DNA from: Micromonospora pattaloongensis
GTDB taxonomy: Bacteria > Actinomycetota > Actinomycetes > Mycobacteriales > Micromonosporaceae
Assembly: GCF_900107255.1 (NCBI RefSeq)
Contig: NZ_FNPH01000005.1
Span: 372,001 to 436,000, forward strand
Length of the DNA: 64,000 nucleotides
Reading direction: 5' to 3'
The position numbers were made by a program, and so were the translations under genes. Shown in pieces: positions 41,825 through 50,925 of the stretch. The notes beneath the pieces are model-generated. The model worked only from the letters and a program-made list of their open reading frames with translations. It was not told the DNA's origin and did not search any database. The first letter of the stretch is position 1; every line of letters begins with the position of its first letter.

Positions 41825-43273
41825 TCAGTCGGAGGTGGGAGGGCCGCCGAAACCCGTCCGCGTCATGACCCCCCACTCGTGGCGGCGGCGCAGCAGCGCC
41901 GACCAGGCGCCCTGGACCCGCCACACCGCGGTCAGCTGCCGGTATCCCATGTTCTCCAGGATCGACGCGGCGACGGCGGCGGCCAGGTCGCGCCAGCGCG
42001 AGTACCGGTGGAACGTGTACTCCTCCACCGCCAACGCGACGAGATTGATCAGCATCGCGTAGCCGTACGCCACCAGAACGAAGCGCCAGGCGAACCCGAA
42101 GTCCACCGCGCCGAGCGCGAACCCGAGCGGCACCAGCACGAGGCCGGCGAGCTCGACCAGCGGCGCGAGCAGCTCGAAGACGAGGTAGTAGGGGAGGGCG
42201 ACCAGCCCGATCCGCCCGTACCGGGGGTTGCCGATCATCCGCCGGTGCTTGGTCATGATCTCGCTCAGCCCACGGTGCCAGCGCCGCCGCTGGCTCGCCA
42301 GCACCGACCGTGTGCTCGGCGCCTCGGTCCAGGACACCGGCTCGGCCACGAACACGATCCGGTAGTCGCGCCGGGCGCGCCGGAGGTGCTGGTGCAGGCG
42401 GACCACCAGTTCGGCGTCCTCGCCGATGCTGTCCGGGTCCAGGCCGCCGACCTCCAGCAGTACGTCCCGGCGGAACAGCCCGAACGCCCCGGAGATGACC
42501 AGCAGCCCGCTCAACCGGGACCAGCCGGTGCGCCCCAGCAGGAACGCGCGGAGGTACTCGACGACCTGGATGCGGGGCAGCCAGCCGCGCGGCATCCGGG
42601 TCTCGACGATGCGGCCGGCGACCACGGAGGAGCCGTTCGCGATCCGGACCACGCCACCGGCGGCGACCACCCGCAACGGGTCGTCGACGAACGGTTTGGC
42701 GACCGACAGCAGCGACTGCGGGTCCAGCAGCGAGTCCGCGTCGACCATGCAGACCAACGGGGACCGGGCGGCGTTGATGCCGACGTTGAGCGCGTCCGCG
42801 CGGCCGGAGTTCTCCTTGCGGACCACCACCAGCGGCTCGGGTCGCAGCCGCGGCACGTGCACCGACCGGACGGCGCCGCGGGTGGGCACCGCGTCGGGGA
42901 TCACGCGCGGCACCTCCACGAGGTCGAACTCCGCGGCGAGCCGCTCGAACGTCGCGTCGGTGGAGCCGTCGTCGACGACCACCACCTCGAACGCCGGATA
43001 CCGCAGCGCGAGCATCGCCTGCACCGACTCGACGATGCCGACCTCTTCGTTGTACGCCGGCACGACCACCGAGATCGCCTGCGTGAGCGGCGACCGGTAG
43101 GTCTCCTCGAAACCGGCCAGCGGCGCCCGGCGGACGTGCCGCGCGAACTCGACGGTCGCCAGCGCGATGAGGATCAGATAGCTGGTGTTGATCAACAGGA
43201 AGTAGCCGAGAATCACGCCGTCGGTCACCCGCAGCACGTCCCGGACGACGTCGAGAACCCCGTCCGTCGTCAT
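41825..43273 (-). CDS. Processive family 2 glycosyltransferase (BcsA/NodC/hyaluronan synthase-like)
   Basis: A 482-aa membrane glycosyltransferase. One N-terminal helix (VILGYFLLINTSYLILIALATV) is followed by a GT-A domain with VVPAYNEEVGIVESV, VVDDGSTDATF, the metal-binding VDADSLLDP, the acidic IGEDAELVVRLH and the processivity motif QRRRWHRG, then three to four C-terminal helices. This is the layout of beta-glycan synthases making exopolysaccharide. ATG 43273 shares its region with the stop of the HEAT gene (TGATG). With the upstream response regulator and HEAT protein it forms an apparent operon. Confidence 0.9.
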   Translation of the reverse strand: MTTDGVLDVVRDVLRVTDGVILGYFLLINTSYLILIALATVEFARHVRRAPLAGFEETYRSPLTQAISVVVPAYNEEVGIVESVQAMLALRYPAFEVVVVDDGSTDATFERLAAEFDLVEVPRVIPDAVPTRGAVRSVHVPRLRPEPLVVVRKENSGRADALNVGINAARSPLVCMVDADSLLDPQSLLSVAKPFVDDPLRVVAAGGVVRIANGSSVVAGRIVETRMPRGWLPRIQVVEYLRAFLLGRTGWSRLSGLLVISGAFGLFRRDVLLEVGGLDPDSIGEDAELVVRLHQHLRRARRDYRIVFVAEPVSWTEAPSTRSVLASQRRRWHRGLSEIMTKHRRMIGNPRYGRIGLVALPYYLVFELLAPLVELAGLVLVPLGFALGAVDFGFAWRFVLVAYGYAMLINLVALAVEEYTFHRYSRWRDLAAAVAASILENMGYRQLTAVWRVQGAWSALLRRRHEWGVMTRTGFGGPPTSD

Positions 43274-44397
43274 CACCGCACCGCCGCGGCCGCGGCCGCG
43301 CCGACGCGTCGGCGCGCCTCCAGCTCGGCGACCGCCAGCGCCTCCCGGGCGTACGCCCCCGCCCGCGCCGTCGCGGTCTCGACCGGCGGGTCGGACCCGG
43401 CCGGTGCGGCGTGGGCCGCGCGCGCCAGCGCCGCCCGCCCGGCGTCGCCCATTCGCAGCAGCGCGTACGCGGCCGCGTGCGCGACGTCGTGGTCCGGATC
43501 GGCCAGCAGCGTGCCGAGCGCGGGGGCGGCCGCCACCGCGCCCAGGTCGCCGAGCGCGCGGGCCGCGGCGGCGCGCAGGGCCGGCGGCTGGGTCGGCTCG
43601 ACCGCGGTCAGCAACGGGCCCAGCGACTGCCGGGTGCCGAGCCGTCCCAGCGTGACCGCCGCGCGTGCCCGCACCGCGGGCGACGCGTCGCCGCTCAGCA
43701 CCTCGATGACGCGGCCCGCGGCGGTGATGGCGCCGACCAGGCCCAGCACCTCGACGGCGGTGACCCTGACCAGTTCGGCCGGGTGGTCGAGGGCCCCGAC
43801 GAGCGCGTCCCGGCCGTCGGCGCCGATCCGCAGCACCGCGTCGGCGACCGCCTGCGGCGGAACCGGCCGCGGCCCGACGAGGCTGGCCAGCAGCGCGGGC
43901 ACAGCCGTCGGGTCGGCGATCCGGCCCAGGGCACGGGCCGTCACGGCGCGCACGTCGGGGTCCGGGTCGGCGAGCAGCGCGACCAGCGTCGGCACGGCGT
44001 CGCGCCGCCGCAGGTTGCCCAGCACCTCGGCGGCGCGGGCCCGCCGCACCGCCCCGGCGCGGCGCGTCTGCCGCAGCGCCCGTTCGCCCGACCCGCGCTC
44101 CTCGAAGACCGAGACCAGCACGGCGCGGGCCTCCCCGCGTACCTTGCCGAGCAGTGCGACGGCGGTGGGCTCGACGGCGCGCCACACGCCGGGTTCCAGC
44201 CTCGCCAGCGTCGTGAAGTTCGCCTGCTCGTCGTCGCCGGCGGCGAGCGCGAGCAGAGCACGACGGGCCGGCGCGGCGAGACGGGCGCGCCGGGCGTCGC
44301 CGATCCGGCGCGCCGCGCGGCCGAAAATGATCACCGCTGCGAGGACGACGGTGACCGCCGTGAGAACCAGCAGGGCGCCGGTGGCGATCCCGACCAC
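43273..44397 (-). CDS. Membrane-anchored HEAT-repeat protein
   Basis: A 374-aa protein with one N-terminal membrane helix (ATGALLVLTAVTVVLAAVII) and about eight HEAT repeats of roughly 30 residues; the clearest are RRDAVPTLVALLADPDPDVRA, AVPALLASL, LGPLLTAVEPTQPPAL and PALGTLLADPDHDVAH. HEAT arrays bind proteins, and some of this type bind phycobilins or act as scaffolds. Positioned between a response regulator (2-bp gap) and a glycan synthase (TGATG overlap), it may connect the signal to the synthase at the membrane. GTG 44397 is the first codon that includes the helix. Confidence 0.87.
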   Translation of the reverse strand: MVGIATGALLVLTAVTVVLAAVIIFGRAARRIGDARRARLAAPARRALLALAAGDDEQANFTTLARLEPGVWRAVEPTAVALLGKVRGEARAVLVSVFEERGSGERALRQTRRAGAVRRARAAEVLGNLRRRDAVPTLVALLADPDPDVRAVTARALGRIADPTAVPALLASLVGPRPVPPQAVADAVLRIGADGRDALVGALDHPAELVRVTAVEVLGLVGAITAAGRVIEVLSGDASPAVRARAAVTLGRLGTRQSLGPLLTAVEPTQPPALRAAAARALGDLGAVAAAPALGTLLADPDHDVAHAAAYALLRMGDAGRAALARAAHAAPAGSDPPVETATARAGAYAREALAVAELEARRRVGAAAAAAVR

Positions 44398-44398
44398 G

Positions 44399-44773
44399 TC
44401 ACGCCCGCGTCCGGGCGAGCACCGCCTCGACGCGCCTGACCAGCTCGCGCGGGCTGAACGGCTTGATGACGTAGTCGACCGCGCCCGCGCCGAAGCCGAC
44501 CTCCACGTCGCCCTCCTGGGCGCGCGCGGTCAGCAGGATCACCGGCAGCGTGGCGGTGGCGGGGTTGGCGTACAGCTCGCGGCAGACGTCCACGCCGGAC
44601 ATTCCCGGCATCATCACGTCGAGTACCGCGAGGTCGGGCGGGTTCTCGCGGGCCGCGGAGAGCGCGGCGAGTCCGTTGTCGACGGCGCGCACGTCGTACC
44701 CGGCCTGCTCGAGCTTGAAGGCGACGAGGTCCCGGATGTCCGGATCGTCGTCGGCGATCAAGATCGCTGTCAT
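44399..44773 (-). CDS. Receiver-only response regulator
   Basis: A 124-aa stand-alone REC domain with no output module. Acidic pocket in LIADDDPDIRD, phospho-acceptor Asp in LAVLDVMMPGMSGVD (about residue 52), the Thr in ILLTARAQEGD and the Lys in YVIKPFSPREL. First gene of the regulator-HEAT-glycosyltransferase operon, so its output is probably protein-protein interaction. A cognate kinase is not adjacent upstream; the hybrid kinase at 39344 is nearby. Confidence 0.93.
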   Translation of the reverse strand: MTAILIADDDPDIRDLVAFKLEQAGYDVRAVDNGLAALSAARENPPDLAVLDVMMPGMSGVDVCRELYANPATATLPVILLTARAQEGDVEVGFGAGAVDYVIKPFSPRELVRRVEAVLARTRA

Positions 44774-44925
44774 ATGTCCCCCCGTCGGCACCGATCGACC
44801 ACACGCCAATCGGTCCGATTTAGGAGCATCGTAGGGGAATCTGCCCGTTAGCCTGGGTAGGCGGGAACCGCGACACGCGCTGAACCGCTGCCCCAGCCGG
44901 CCCCCCCTCACACCGCCCGGTCGCG

Positions 44926-44972
44926 GTCGATCAAGGGGCCGGCGGTCCGCTCCTGTCGACCCCTTGATCAAC
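44926..44972. repeat. GATC-ended inverted repeat, copy 1 of the GATCAAGGGG family
   Basis: GTCGATCAAGGGG (44926-44938) is matched by CCCCTTGATCAAC (44960-44972) with one wobble. The left part, GATCAAGGGGCCGGCGGT, is identical to the start of the element at 58822-58882. It lies between the divergent-facing response regulator promoter and the end of the aminopeptidase gene. Confidence 0.85.
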
Positions 44973-44979
44973 CCGGAGG

Positions 44980-46455
44980 TCAGCCGGGGAGGCGGGGGCC
45001 GGCCTCGCGTTGGGCCGCCAGCCACTCCTCCACCTCGACCGCGCGCCGCGGGAGGCCGGCCGACAGATTGACCGCGCCGGCCGGGGTGACCAGCACGTCG
45101 TCCTCGATCCGGATGCCGATGCCACGCAGCTCCTCGGGCACCAGGTCGTCCTCGGGCTGGAAGTAGAGCCCCGGCTCCACGGTCAGCACGTACCCCTCGC
45201 CGAGCTCGCCGTCGCGGTAGCGCTCCGCGCGGGCGCGCGCGCAGTCGTGCACGTCGATGCCGAGCATGTGCCCGAAGCCGTGCAGCGTCCAGCGCCGATA
45301 GACGGTCGACTCCTTCTCCATTGCCTCGTCGACGCTGACCGGCAGGATGCCCAGCTCGGCCAGGCCCTCGGCGAGCACCCGCATGCAGGTCCGGTGCACG
45401 TCGGAGAACTTCACGCCCGGCTTGATGAACTCCATGCCGGCCTGCTGCGCCGCGTAGACGATGTCGTAGACCTGCCGCTGCAGCGGGGTGAAGGTGCCGG
45501 AGACCGGCACGGTGCGGGTGACATCGGCGGTGTAGAGATGCCGGTTCTCCACACCCATGTCCATCAGCAGCAGCTCGCCCGGCGTGGTCGCGCCGGTGTT
45601 GCGCACCCAGTGCAGGATCGTCGCGTGCGGGCCGGCGCCCACGATCGAGCCGTAGCCGACGTCGTTGCCGTCGTGCCGGGCGCGCAGCCCGAAGACCCCC
45701 TCCAGCAGCCGCTCCGACACCGAGCGGTCGGCCGGCAGCACCCGCGCCACGTCCTCGAAGCCGCGCACCGTCGCGTCGATCGCGTCCTGCAGCTGCGCCA
45801 GCTCCCACTCGTCCTTGACGAGCTTCAGCTCCGCGATCGTCGCGGCCAGCTCCCGGTCGCGAGCGCCCGCCCCGTCGGCGTCGTACGGCCGGACCGCCGC
45901 GTCGACGCACGCGTCGTGACCGCGCAGCACGCGGGTCCGGCGCGGCGCGCAGTCGGCCAGCGCCGCCGGCAGGTCGCTCAGCGGGGCGGTCTCCACGGCC
46001 AGCTCGGCCGCCTTCTCCTCCAGGGCCAGCCGGCGGCCCACCCACAGCTCGCCGTCGCGGCTGCGGAAGAACTCGTCGTTCTCCCGCGACGAGCGGGGCC
46101 GGGTGTAGAGGACGGCGTCGTGGCCGTCGCCGTTGGGGCGCATCACGAGGACGCCGTCGGGGTCGTGGTCGCCGGTGAGGTAGACGAAGTCGCTGCCCGG
46201 GCGGAACGGGTAGTAGGTGTCGTTCGCGCGCACCTTCTCCGTGCCCGTCGGGATCACCAGCGTCTGCCCACCGAAGGCGGCGGAGAGCGCGGCGCGCCGC
46301 TTCGCGTAGTTGGGCACCTCGGCGCGGGGCGTCACCGTCAGGTCGTCGTTGCGCCAGCCGCTCCGCATGAACTGCAGGAACTTCTCCGGAAAGTCCGGAT
46401 CATGCGACTCCGTGCGCGCCTGCCCGGCCGTGCCCTCGGTCCGCTCCTCGCCCAT
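44980..46455 (-). CDS. pepP: Xaa-Pro aminopeptidase (M24B)
   Basis: A 491-aa cytoplasmic metallopeptidase removing N-terminal residues before proline. The N-terminal AMP_N domain contains the conserved YYPFRPGSDFVYLTG. The pita-bread catalytic domain has the metal ligands in LLMDMGVENRHLYTADVTRT (two Asp), GFGHMLGIDVHD (His), LTVEPGLYF (Glu) and RIEDDVLVT (Glu). ATG 46455 is taken as start; the very long upstream frame runs antisense through asnB. Divergent from asnB with 120 bp between the starts. Confidence 0.95.
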   Translation of the reverse strand: MGEERTEGTAGQARTESHDPDFPEKFLQFMRSGWRNDDLTVTPRAEVPNYAKRRAALSAAFGGQTLVIPTGTEKVRANDTYYPFRPGSDFVYLTGDHDPDGVLVMRPNGDGHDAVLYTRPRSSRENDEFFRSRDGELWVGRRLALEEKAAELAVETAPLSDLPAALADCAPRRTRVLRGHDACVDAAVRPYDADGAGARDRELAATIAELKLVKDEWELAQLQDAIDATVRGFEDVARVLPADRSVSERLLEGVFGLRARHDGNDVGYGSIVGAGPHATILHWVRNTGATTPGELLLMDMGVENRHLYTADVTRTVPVSGTFTPLQRQVYDIVYAAQQAGMEFIKPGVKFSDVHRTCMRVLAEGLAELGILPVSVDEAMEKESTVYRRWTLHGFGHMLGIDVHDCARARAERYRDGELGEGYVLTVEPGLYFQPEDDLVPEELRGIGIRIEDDVLVTPAGAVNLSAGLPRRAVEVEEWLAAQREAGPRLPG

Positions 46456-46575
46456 GCCGCCGCCTTCCGTCCGGTTTCCCGCCCCCGAACCGTACCGCGC
46501 GGGCGCGGAGCCGGTCGCGGGGTGCCCGCAGCGGTGCCGGCGGACGCGCGGGCCGCGCGTGGAAAGATGTCTGCC

Positions 46576-48537
46576 ATGTGCGGACTCCTGGCCTTCTTCA
46601 GCGCCCGCGGCGACGCCGGCGCGCACCGCGATGCGATCTCCAGCGCGTTGGAATGCCTGCACCATCGGGGACCCGACGAGACCGGTGTCGAGGTCGTCGC
46701 GGACGCCTCCGGGCACTTCGCGGACGCGGTCTTCGCCCACAAGCGGTTGGCGATCATCGACGTGGCTTCCAGTCAGGAGCCGCTGGCGTACGCGAACGGC
46801 CGCTACCTGCTCACGTTCAACGGCGAGATCTACAACTACATCGAGTTGCGGGAGCAGCTGATCCGCGAGTTCGGCGCGGAGTTCGCCACCCAGGGCGACG
46901 GCGAGGTGATCGTCGCCGGCTACCACTACTGGGGCGAGGCGGTGCTCAAGCGGCTCCGCGGGATGTTCGCGTTCGTGATCTGGGACCGGGAGCAGCGTCG
47001 CGCGTTCGCCGCCCGTGACTACTTCGGGATCAAGCCGCTGCACTACCTGCAGACCGCCGACGGCGTCTACCTCGCCTCGGAGAAGAAGGCGCTGCTGCCG
47101 TTCTCCGCGGCCGCGAACACCGGCGACGCCGGGATCGACACCGCCAACCTGTCCCACTACCTGACCCTGCAGTACGTGCCCGAGCCCGGCACGTTGCACC
47201 GGGGGATCAACCGGATCGGGTCGGGGGAGTCCCTCACCTGGTCGGCGGCGGAGGGCGCCCGGGTGCGCCGCTGGTACCGCCCGGTCTTCCATCCCGGACC
47301 GGTGGACGACCCGCAGAAGCTCTACGACCGGATCCGGGAGACGCTGCGCGAGAGCGTCCGGATGCACATGCGCTCGGACGTGCCGGTCGGCTCGTTCCTG
47401 TCCAGCGGCATCGACTCGACGGCCGTGGTGGCGCTGGCCCGCGAGTTCAACCCCAACATCCTCACCTTCACCGTCGGCTACGACGTGCCGGGCTACTCCG
47501 AGATCGACGTCGCCCAGGACTCCGCGCGACACCTCGGCGTCACCACGATCCCGACGAAGATCGGGCCGCAGGACATGATCGACGCCCTGCCGAAGATCGT
47601 GTGGCACCTGGACGACCCGGTCGCCGACCCGGCGCTGGTGCCGCTCTACTTCGTGGCGAAGAAGGCCGCCGAGCACGTCACGGTGGTCCTCTCCGGCGAG
47701 GGCGCCGACGAGTTCTTCGGCGGCTACACCATCTACCGCGAGCCGCTCTCGCTCAACGCGGTCAACAGCCTGCCCGACTCCATGCAGAAGGGGCTGCGGG
47801 CGGTCTCCAAGGTCATTCCGCAGGGCGTGAAGGGCAAGAGCTTCCTGGAGCGGGGCACCACCCCGATCGAGGAGCGGTACTACGGCAACGCCCGGATGTT
47901 CACCGAGGAGGAGAAGCGGCAACTGCTGCGCCGCTACGACCCGTCGGTGCGCTACACCGACGTCACCGCACCGATCTACGCCGAGGTGCCCGAACTCGAC
48001 GACGTGACCAAGATGCAGTACGTCGACCTCTACACGTGGCTGCGCGGCGACATCCTGGTCAAGGCCGACCGGATCTCCATGGCGCACTCGCTGGAGGTGC
48101 GGGTGCCGTTCCTGGACCGCGAGGTCTTCGAGGTCGCCTCGATCATCCCGGTCGACCTGAAGCTGCCGCCCCGCTCCGACGCCACCAAGTACGCGATGCG
48201 GCAGGCGCTGATGGACGTGGTGCCGCCGCCGATCGTCAACCGCCGCAAGCTCGGCTTCCCGACGCCGACGCGGGTGTGGCTGCGCGGCGAGATGTACGAG
48301 TGGGCGCGGCACGTGCTCGCCACCTCGGGCGCCGGCGAGCTGCTCGACCTGTCGTACGCGATGCGGCTGCTGGAGGAGCACAAGCGCGAGGAGGCGGACC
48401 ACTCCCGCAAGGTCTGGACCGTGCTCATCTTCTGCATCTGGCACGCGATCTTCGTCGAGCGTTCCCTCGACCCCGGCATCCAGCGCAACCAGTCGGCGCT
48501 GCTCACCAAGCCGGTCGTCGGGTCGATGGTCTCCTGA
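46576..48537 (+). CDS. asnB: Glutamine-hydrolysing asparagine synthetase
   Basis: A 653-aa two-domain enzyme making asparagine from aspartate, glutamine and ATP. ATG 46576 gives Met-Cys-Gly, so Cys2 becomes the N-terminal nucleophile of the class II glutaminase domain (HRGPDETG, NGEIYNY follow). The synthetase domain has the PP-loop SFLSSGIDSTAVVAL (about residue 278) and SGEGADEFFGGY. Length fits the mycobacterial-type AsnB. An in-frame ATG three codons upstream would bury the Cys and is rejected. A strong convergent terminator hairpin lies just after the gene. Confidence 0.95.
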   Translation: MCGLLAFFSARGDAGAHRDAISSALECLHHRGPDETGVEVVADASGHFADAVFAHKRLAIIDVASSQEPLAYANGRYLLTFNGEIYNYIELREQLIREFGAEFATQGDGEVIVAGYHYWGEAVLKRLRGMFAFVIWDREQRRAFAARDYFGIKPLHYLQTADGVYLASEKKALLPFSAAANTGDAGIDTANLSHYLTLQYVPEPGTLHRGINRIGSGESLTWSAAEGARVRRWYRPVFHPGPVDDPQKLYDRIRETLRESVRMHMRSDVPVGSFLSSGIDSTAVVALAREFNPNILTFTVGYDVPGYSEIDVAQDSARHLGVTTIPTKIGPQDMIDALPKIVWHLDDPVADPALVPLYFVAKKAAEHVTVVLSGEGADEFFGGYTIYREPLSLNAVNSLPDSMQKGLRAVSKVIPQGVKGKSFLERGTTPIEERYYGNARMFTEEEKRQLLRRYDPSVRYTDVTAPIYAEVPELDDVTKMQYVDLYTWLRGDILVKADRISMAHSLEVRVPFLDREVFEVASIIPVDLKLPPRSDATKYAMRQALMDVVPPPIVNRRKLGFPTPTRVWLRGEMYEWARHVLATSGAGELLDLSYAMRLLEEHKREEADHSRKVWTVLIFCIWHAIFVERSLDPGIQRNQSALLTKPVVGSMVS

Positions 48538-48552
48538 TACCGGCGCGACGAT

Positions 48553-48584
48553 CGGGGCCCGGCGCCGCACGGCGCCGGGCCCCG
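48553..48584. terminator. 14-bp GC hairpin between asnB and the LPMO gene
   Basis: CGGGGCCCGGCGCC, loop GCAC, GGCGCCGGGCCCCG is a perfect stem 16 bp after the asnB stop and 17 bp before the LPMO stop on the other strand, ideal for a bidirectional terminator. Confidence 0.8.
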
Positions 48585-48600
48585 GTGGCGTTCGTCGCCG

Positions 48601-49677
48601 CTACGAGCTGGCGCAGCTCACCGTTGGGGTGGCGCTGCTACCCGTGCCGGTGAAGCCGAACGTGGCCGAGGCGTTCGGCGCCAGGCTGCCGTTGTGGGCC
48701 GCGTTCCTGGCGGTCACGCTGCTGCCGCTCTGGGTGTAGCTGGCGTTCCAGAGGCTGTTGATGCTCTGGCCGCCGGGCCAGGTCCAGCTCGTCGTCCATC
48801 CGCTGATCGCCGAGCTGCCGCGGTTGGTCACGGTCACCTCGCCCTGGAAGCCGCCGGACCAGGAGCCGGTGACCCGGAAGGTGGCCGCGCAGCTACCCGG
48901 ACCGGGGTTGGTGGGCGGGTTGGTCGGTGGCGGGTTGGTCGGCGGGTTGGTCGGCGGCGGGGTGGACCCGCCACCGCCGACGCCGGTCACCTCGCCGTTG
49001 CCGCCGTCGAAGACCACGTCGGAGCAGCCGAAGAAGTTCTCCTGGCTGTCCGAGCGGACCCAGCGGGAGTAGATGATGTGCCGGCCGCTCTTGCCGGACG
49101 GTAGCCGCCCGCTGAAGTAGTAGTGGCCCTCGTTGGTGCCGACCGCGCCGCTCTGCGGCGGGTTCGTCACCGTCAGGAACGGCTCGCTCTCCAGGTCGCT
49201 CCAGGCCAGCGCCCGCGTCGGGCTCCAACTGTCCTTTGTGACGTAGAAGTAGAACGTGCCCGGGTGGTGGGCCCAGTTGCTGTACCGGTAGTTGAAGTTG
49301 GCGCCGGCCGTGAGGTGCGTGACCGGCCAGTCGGTGCGGGCCAGGTTGTAGCCCGTGAAGCTGCTGTTGCCGCCGCTGCACAGCTGGCCGTCCGGGACGA
49401 AGCCGACCGTGCGGCCGCCGGCGTCCGAGCGCAGCACGCTGAACCAGTTGTAGAGCGAGTTCGCGCCGCTCTGCGCGACCGCGGCCGCGCAGGCCGGGTT
49501 CTGCGGAACGATGTTGCCCTGCGGCGACAGCCCGTCCTTCCAGCACAGGTACGTGCGGCTGCCCGGCACCATGGCCGCGCCGTGCGCCTGCGCCGGGGTG
49601 GGGTTCACCACCGCCAGCATGCCGGCGGCGAGCGCCGCGGCGGCGGCGACCACCGCCGCTCTGCGAAGAGATTTCAC
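48601..49677 (-). CDS. Secreted AA10 lytic polysaccharide monooxygenase with CBM2
   Basis: A 358-aa copper monooxygenase that cuts chitin or cellulose oxidatively. The signal peptide ends in PAQA so that mature protein begins His32-Gly-Ala, the N-terminal half of the copper histidine brace; the second His is one of the pair in NWAHHPGTFYFYVT. A Pro-Thr-Asn linker (about residues 240-262) joins a C-terminal CBM2 (CAATFRVTGSWSGGFQGEV to PTVSCASS) carrying the surface Trp residues. AAGGAG precedes ATG 49677. With the amylase-pullulanase it indicates polysaccharide foraging. Confidence 0.95.
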   Translation of the reverse strand: MKSLRRAAVVAAAAALAAGMLAVVNPTPAQAHGAAMVPGSRTYLCWKDGLSPQGNIVPQNPACAAAVAQSGANSLYNWFSVLRSDAGGRTVGFVPDGQLCSGGNSSFTGYNLARTDWPVTHLTAGANFNYRYSNWAHHPGTFYFYVTKDSWSPTRALAWSDLESEPFLTVTNPPQSGAVGTNEGHYYFSGRLPSGKSGRHIIYSRWVRSDSQENFFGCSDVVFDGGNGEVTGVGGGGSTPPPTNPPTNPPPTNPPTNPGPGSCAATFRVTGSWSGGFQGEVTVTNRGSSAISGWTTSWTWPGGQSINSLWNASYTQSGSSVTARNAAHNGSLAPNASATFGFTGTGSSATPTVSCASS

Positions 49678-49968
49678 CGAGTACTCCTTGGGAGAGCAGT
49701 GCCGCAGGGTGGGGGCGCGTCCGGACGTGCGGACACGGGGATCCTGCGGACATGGAAATGGAAGGTCCGTCGTGGACCGCTGCCCTCGCGTGACTTTCTG
49801 CCGGCGCCCGGCACAGCGCGTCAGCCCCCGCGCTGCCTCGGCACCGTCATCCCATCACGGATCGGGGCCCGAATCAATAGTCAGACGTCGATACTGGGGG
49901 GCCCGCCGGTTCCGCCACGGCCCGACAGCGGGCATGCTGTCATTCGGCGCGGGAGGGGAGGAAGCGCG
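49678..49968. other. 291-bp divergent intergenic region, LPMO and sugar kinase
   Basis: Apart from ribosome sites for both flanking genes (AAGGAG for the LPMO; GGAGGGGAGGAAG for the kinase) I see no reading frame of protein character. No CebR-like TGGGAGCGCTCCCA operator is present. The stretch 49860-49900 is locally AT-richer (CAATAGTCAGACGTCGATACT) and may hold the kinase promoter. Confidence 0.45.
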
Positions 49969-50910
49969 ATGAGCTATGCGGTGGTGCTCGGCGAGGCGCT
50001 CGTCGACCTGCTCGAAGGAGAGTGCGACGGGCAGCTCGTCTACCGGCAGGCGATCGGCGGGGCGCCGCTGAACGTCGCGGTCGGCGTCGCCCGGCTCGGC
50101 GGCGCCGTCGAGTTCGCCGGCTCCCTCGGCGACGACGTCCTCGCCGGCCGGATCCGTACCTTCCTCGACGCGGCCGGCGTCGGCGTCCGCGGCGTGGTCG
50201 AGGTCGCCGCGCCGACCACGCTCGCCGTCGCCACCTTCACCGGCGCCGAACCGGACTTCCGCTTCTACGGCGAGCCGCCGTCGTACGGCCTGCTCGCCCC
50301 GGACTCGGTCGATCCGGCACTGGTCGCCGACGCCGCGGTGCTCTACTGCGGGTCGATCGCGCTGCTCTGCCCGCCGGTGCTCGCCGCGGCCCGGCAGGCC
50401 TGGGCGGCGACCCGGGGCCTGCGGGTCTTCGACCCGAACGTGCGACCCCGGATGCTGCCCGACGCGGCGGCGCTCGCCGGGTTCCGCGCCGTGGTCGCCG
50501 AGTTCGCCGCGACGGCGCACCTGGTGAAGCTGAGCGCCGCCGACGCCGAGGTGCTCTACGACGGCGCCTCGCCGGAGGAGGCGGCGCGGCGGCTGCGCGC
50601 CGCGGGCGCCGGCGCGGTCGTGGTCACCCGCGGCGCGGCCGGGGCGGTGGTCGCGGCCGGGGACGGGACGGTGCTCGTCGAGGCTCCGGCCGTCGAGGCC
50701 GTCGACGCGACCGGGGCGGGGGACTCGGTGATGGCCGCGTTGATCGCCGAACTGCTCGCCGAGGGCCTTCCCGACGACGCGTCCGGCTGGTTGCCCCGGG
50801 TCGCCTTCGCGCTGCGGGTGGCGGCGCTGGTGTGCGAGTCCCCGGGCGGCGCGGTCGCGATGCCCACCCGCGCCGACGTCGCCCGTCGATTCCGGGCGGA
50901 AGGCATGTGA
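49969..50910 (+). CDS. PfkB-family sugar kinase (fructokinase-like)
   Basis: A 313-aa ribokinase-fold enzyme. N-terminal GEALVDLLEGE and the substrate Gly-Gly motif AIGGAPLNVAVGVARLGG, the anion-hole/catalytic signature VDATGAGDSVMAALIAEL (catalytic Asp about residue 253), and the segment VKLSAADAEVLY are all present. The pattern fits fructokinases more than ribokinase. ATG 49969 is preceded by a strong purine-rich ribosome site. Converges on the MBL gene with only 15 bp between. Confidence 0.9.
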   Translation: MSYAVVLGEALVDLLEGECDGQLVYRQAIGGAPLNVAVGVARLGGAVEFAGSLGDDVLAGRIRTFLDAAGVGVRGVVEVAAPTTLAVATFTGAEPDFRFYGEPPSYGLLAPDSVDPALVADAAVLYCGSIALLCPPVLAAARQAWAATRGLRVFDPNVRPRMLPDAAALAGFRAVVAEFAATAHLVKLSAADAEVLYDGASPEEAARRLRAAGAGAVVVTRGAAGAVVAAGDGTVLVEAPAVEAVDATGAGDSVMAALIAELLAEGLPDDASGWLPRVAFALRVAALVCESPGGAVAMPTRADVARRFRAEGM

Positions 50911-50925
50911 CGGTCGATCGCCGGA

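Noticed and set aside
44980-48570. Very long minus-strand frame joining asnB antisense to the aminopeptidase
   Set aside because: The part beyond 46455 is opposite asnB and has antisense composition; the aminopeptidase starts at ATG 46455.
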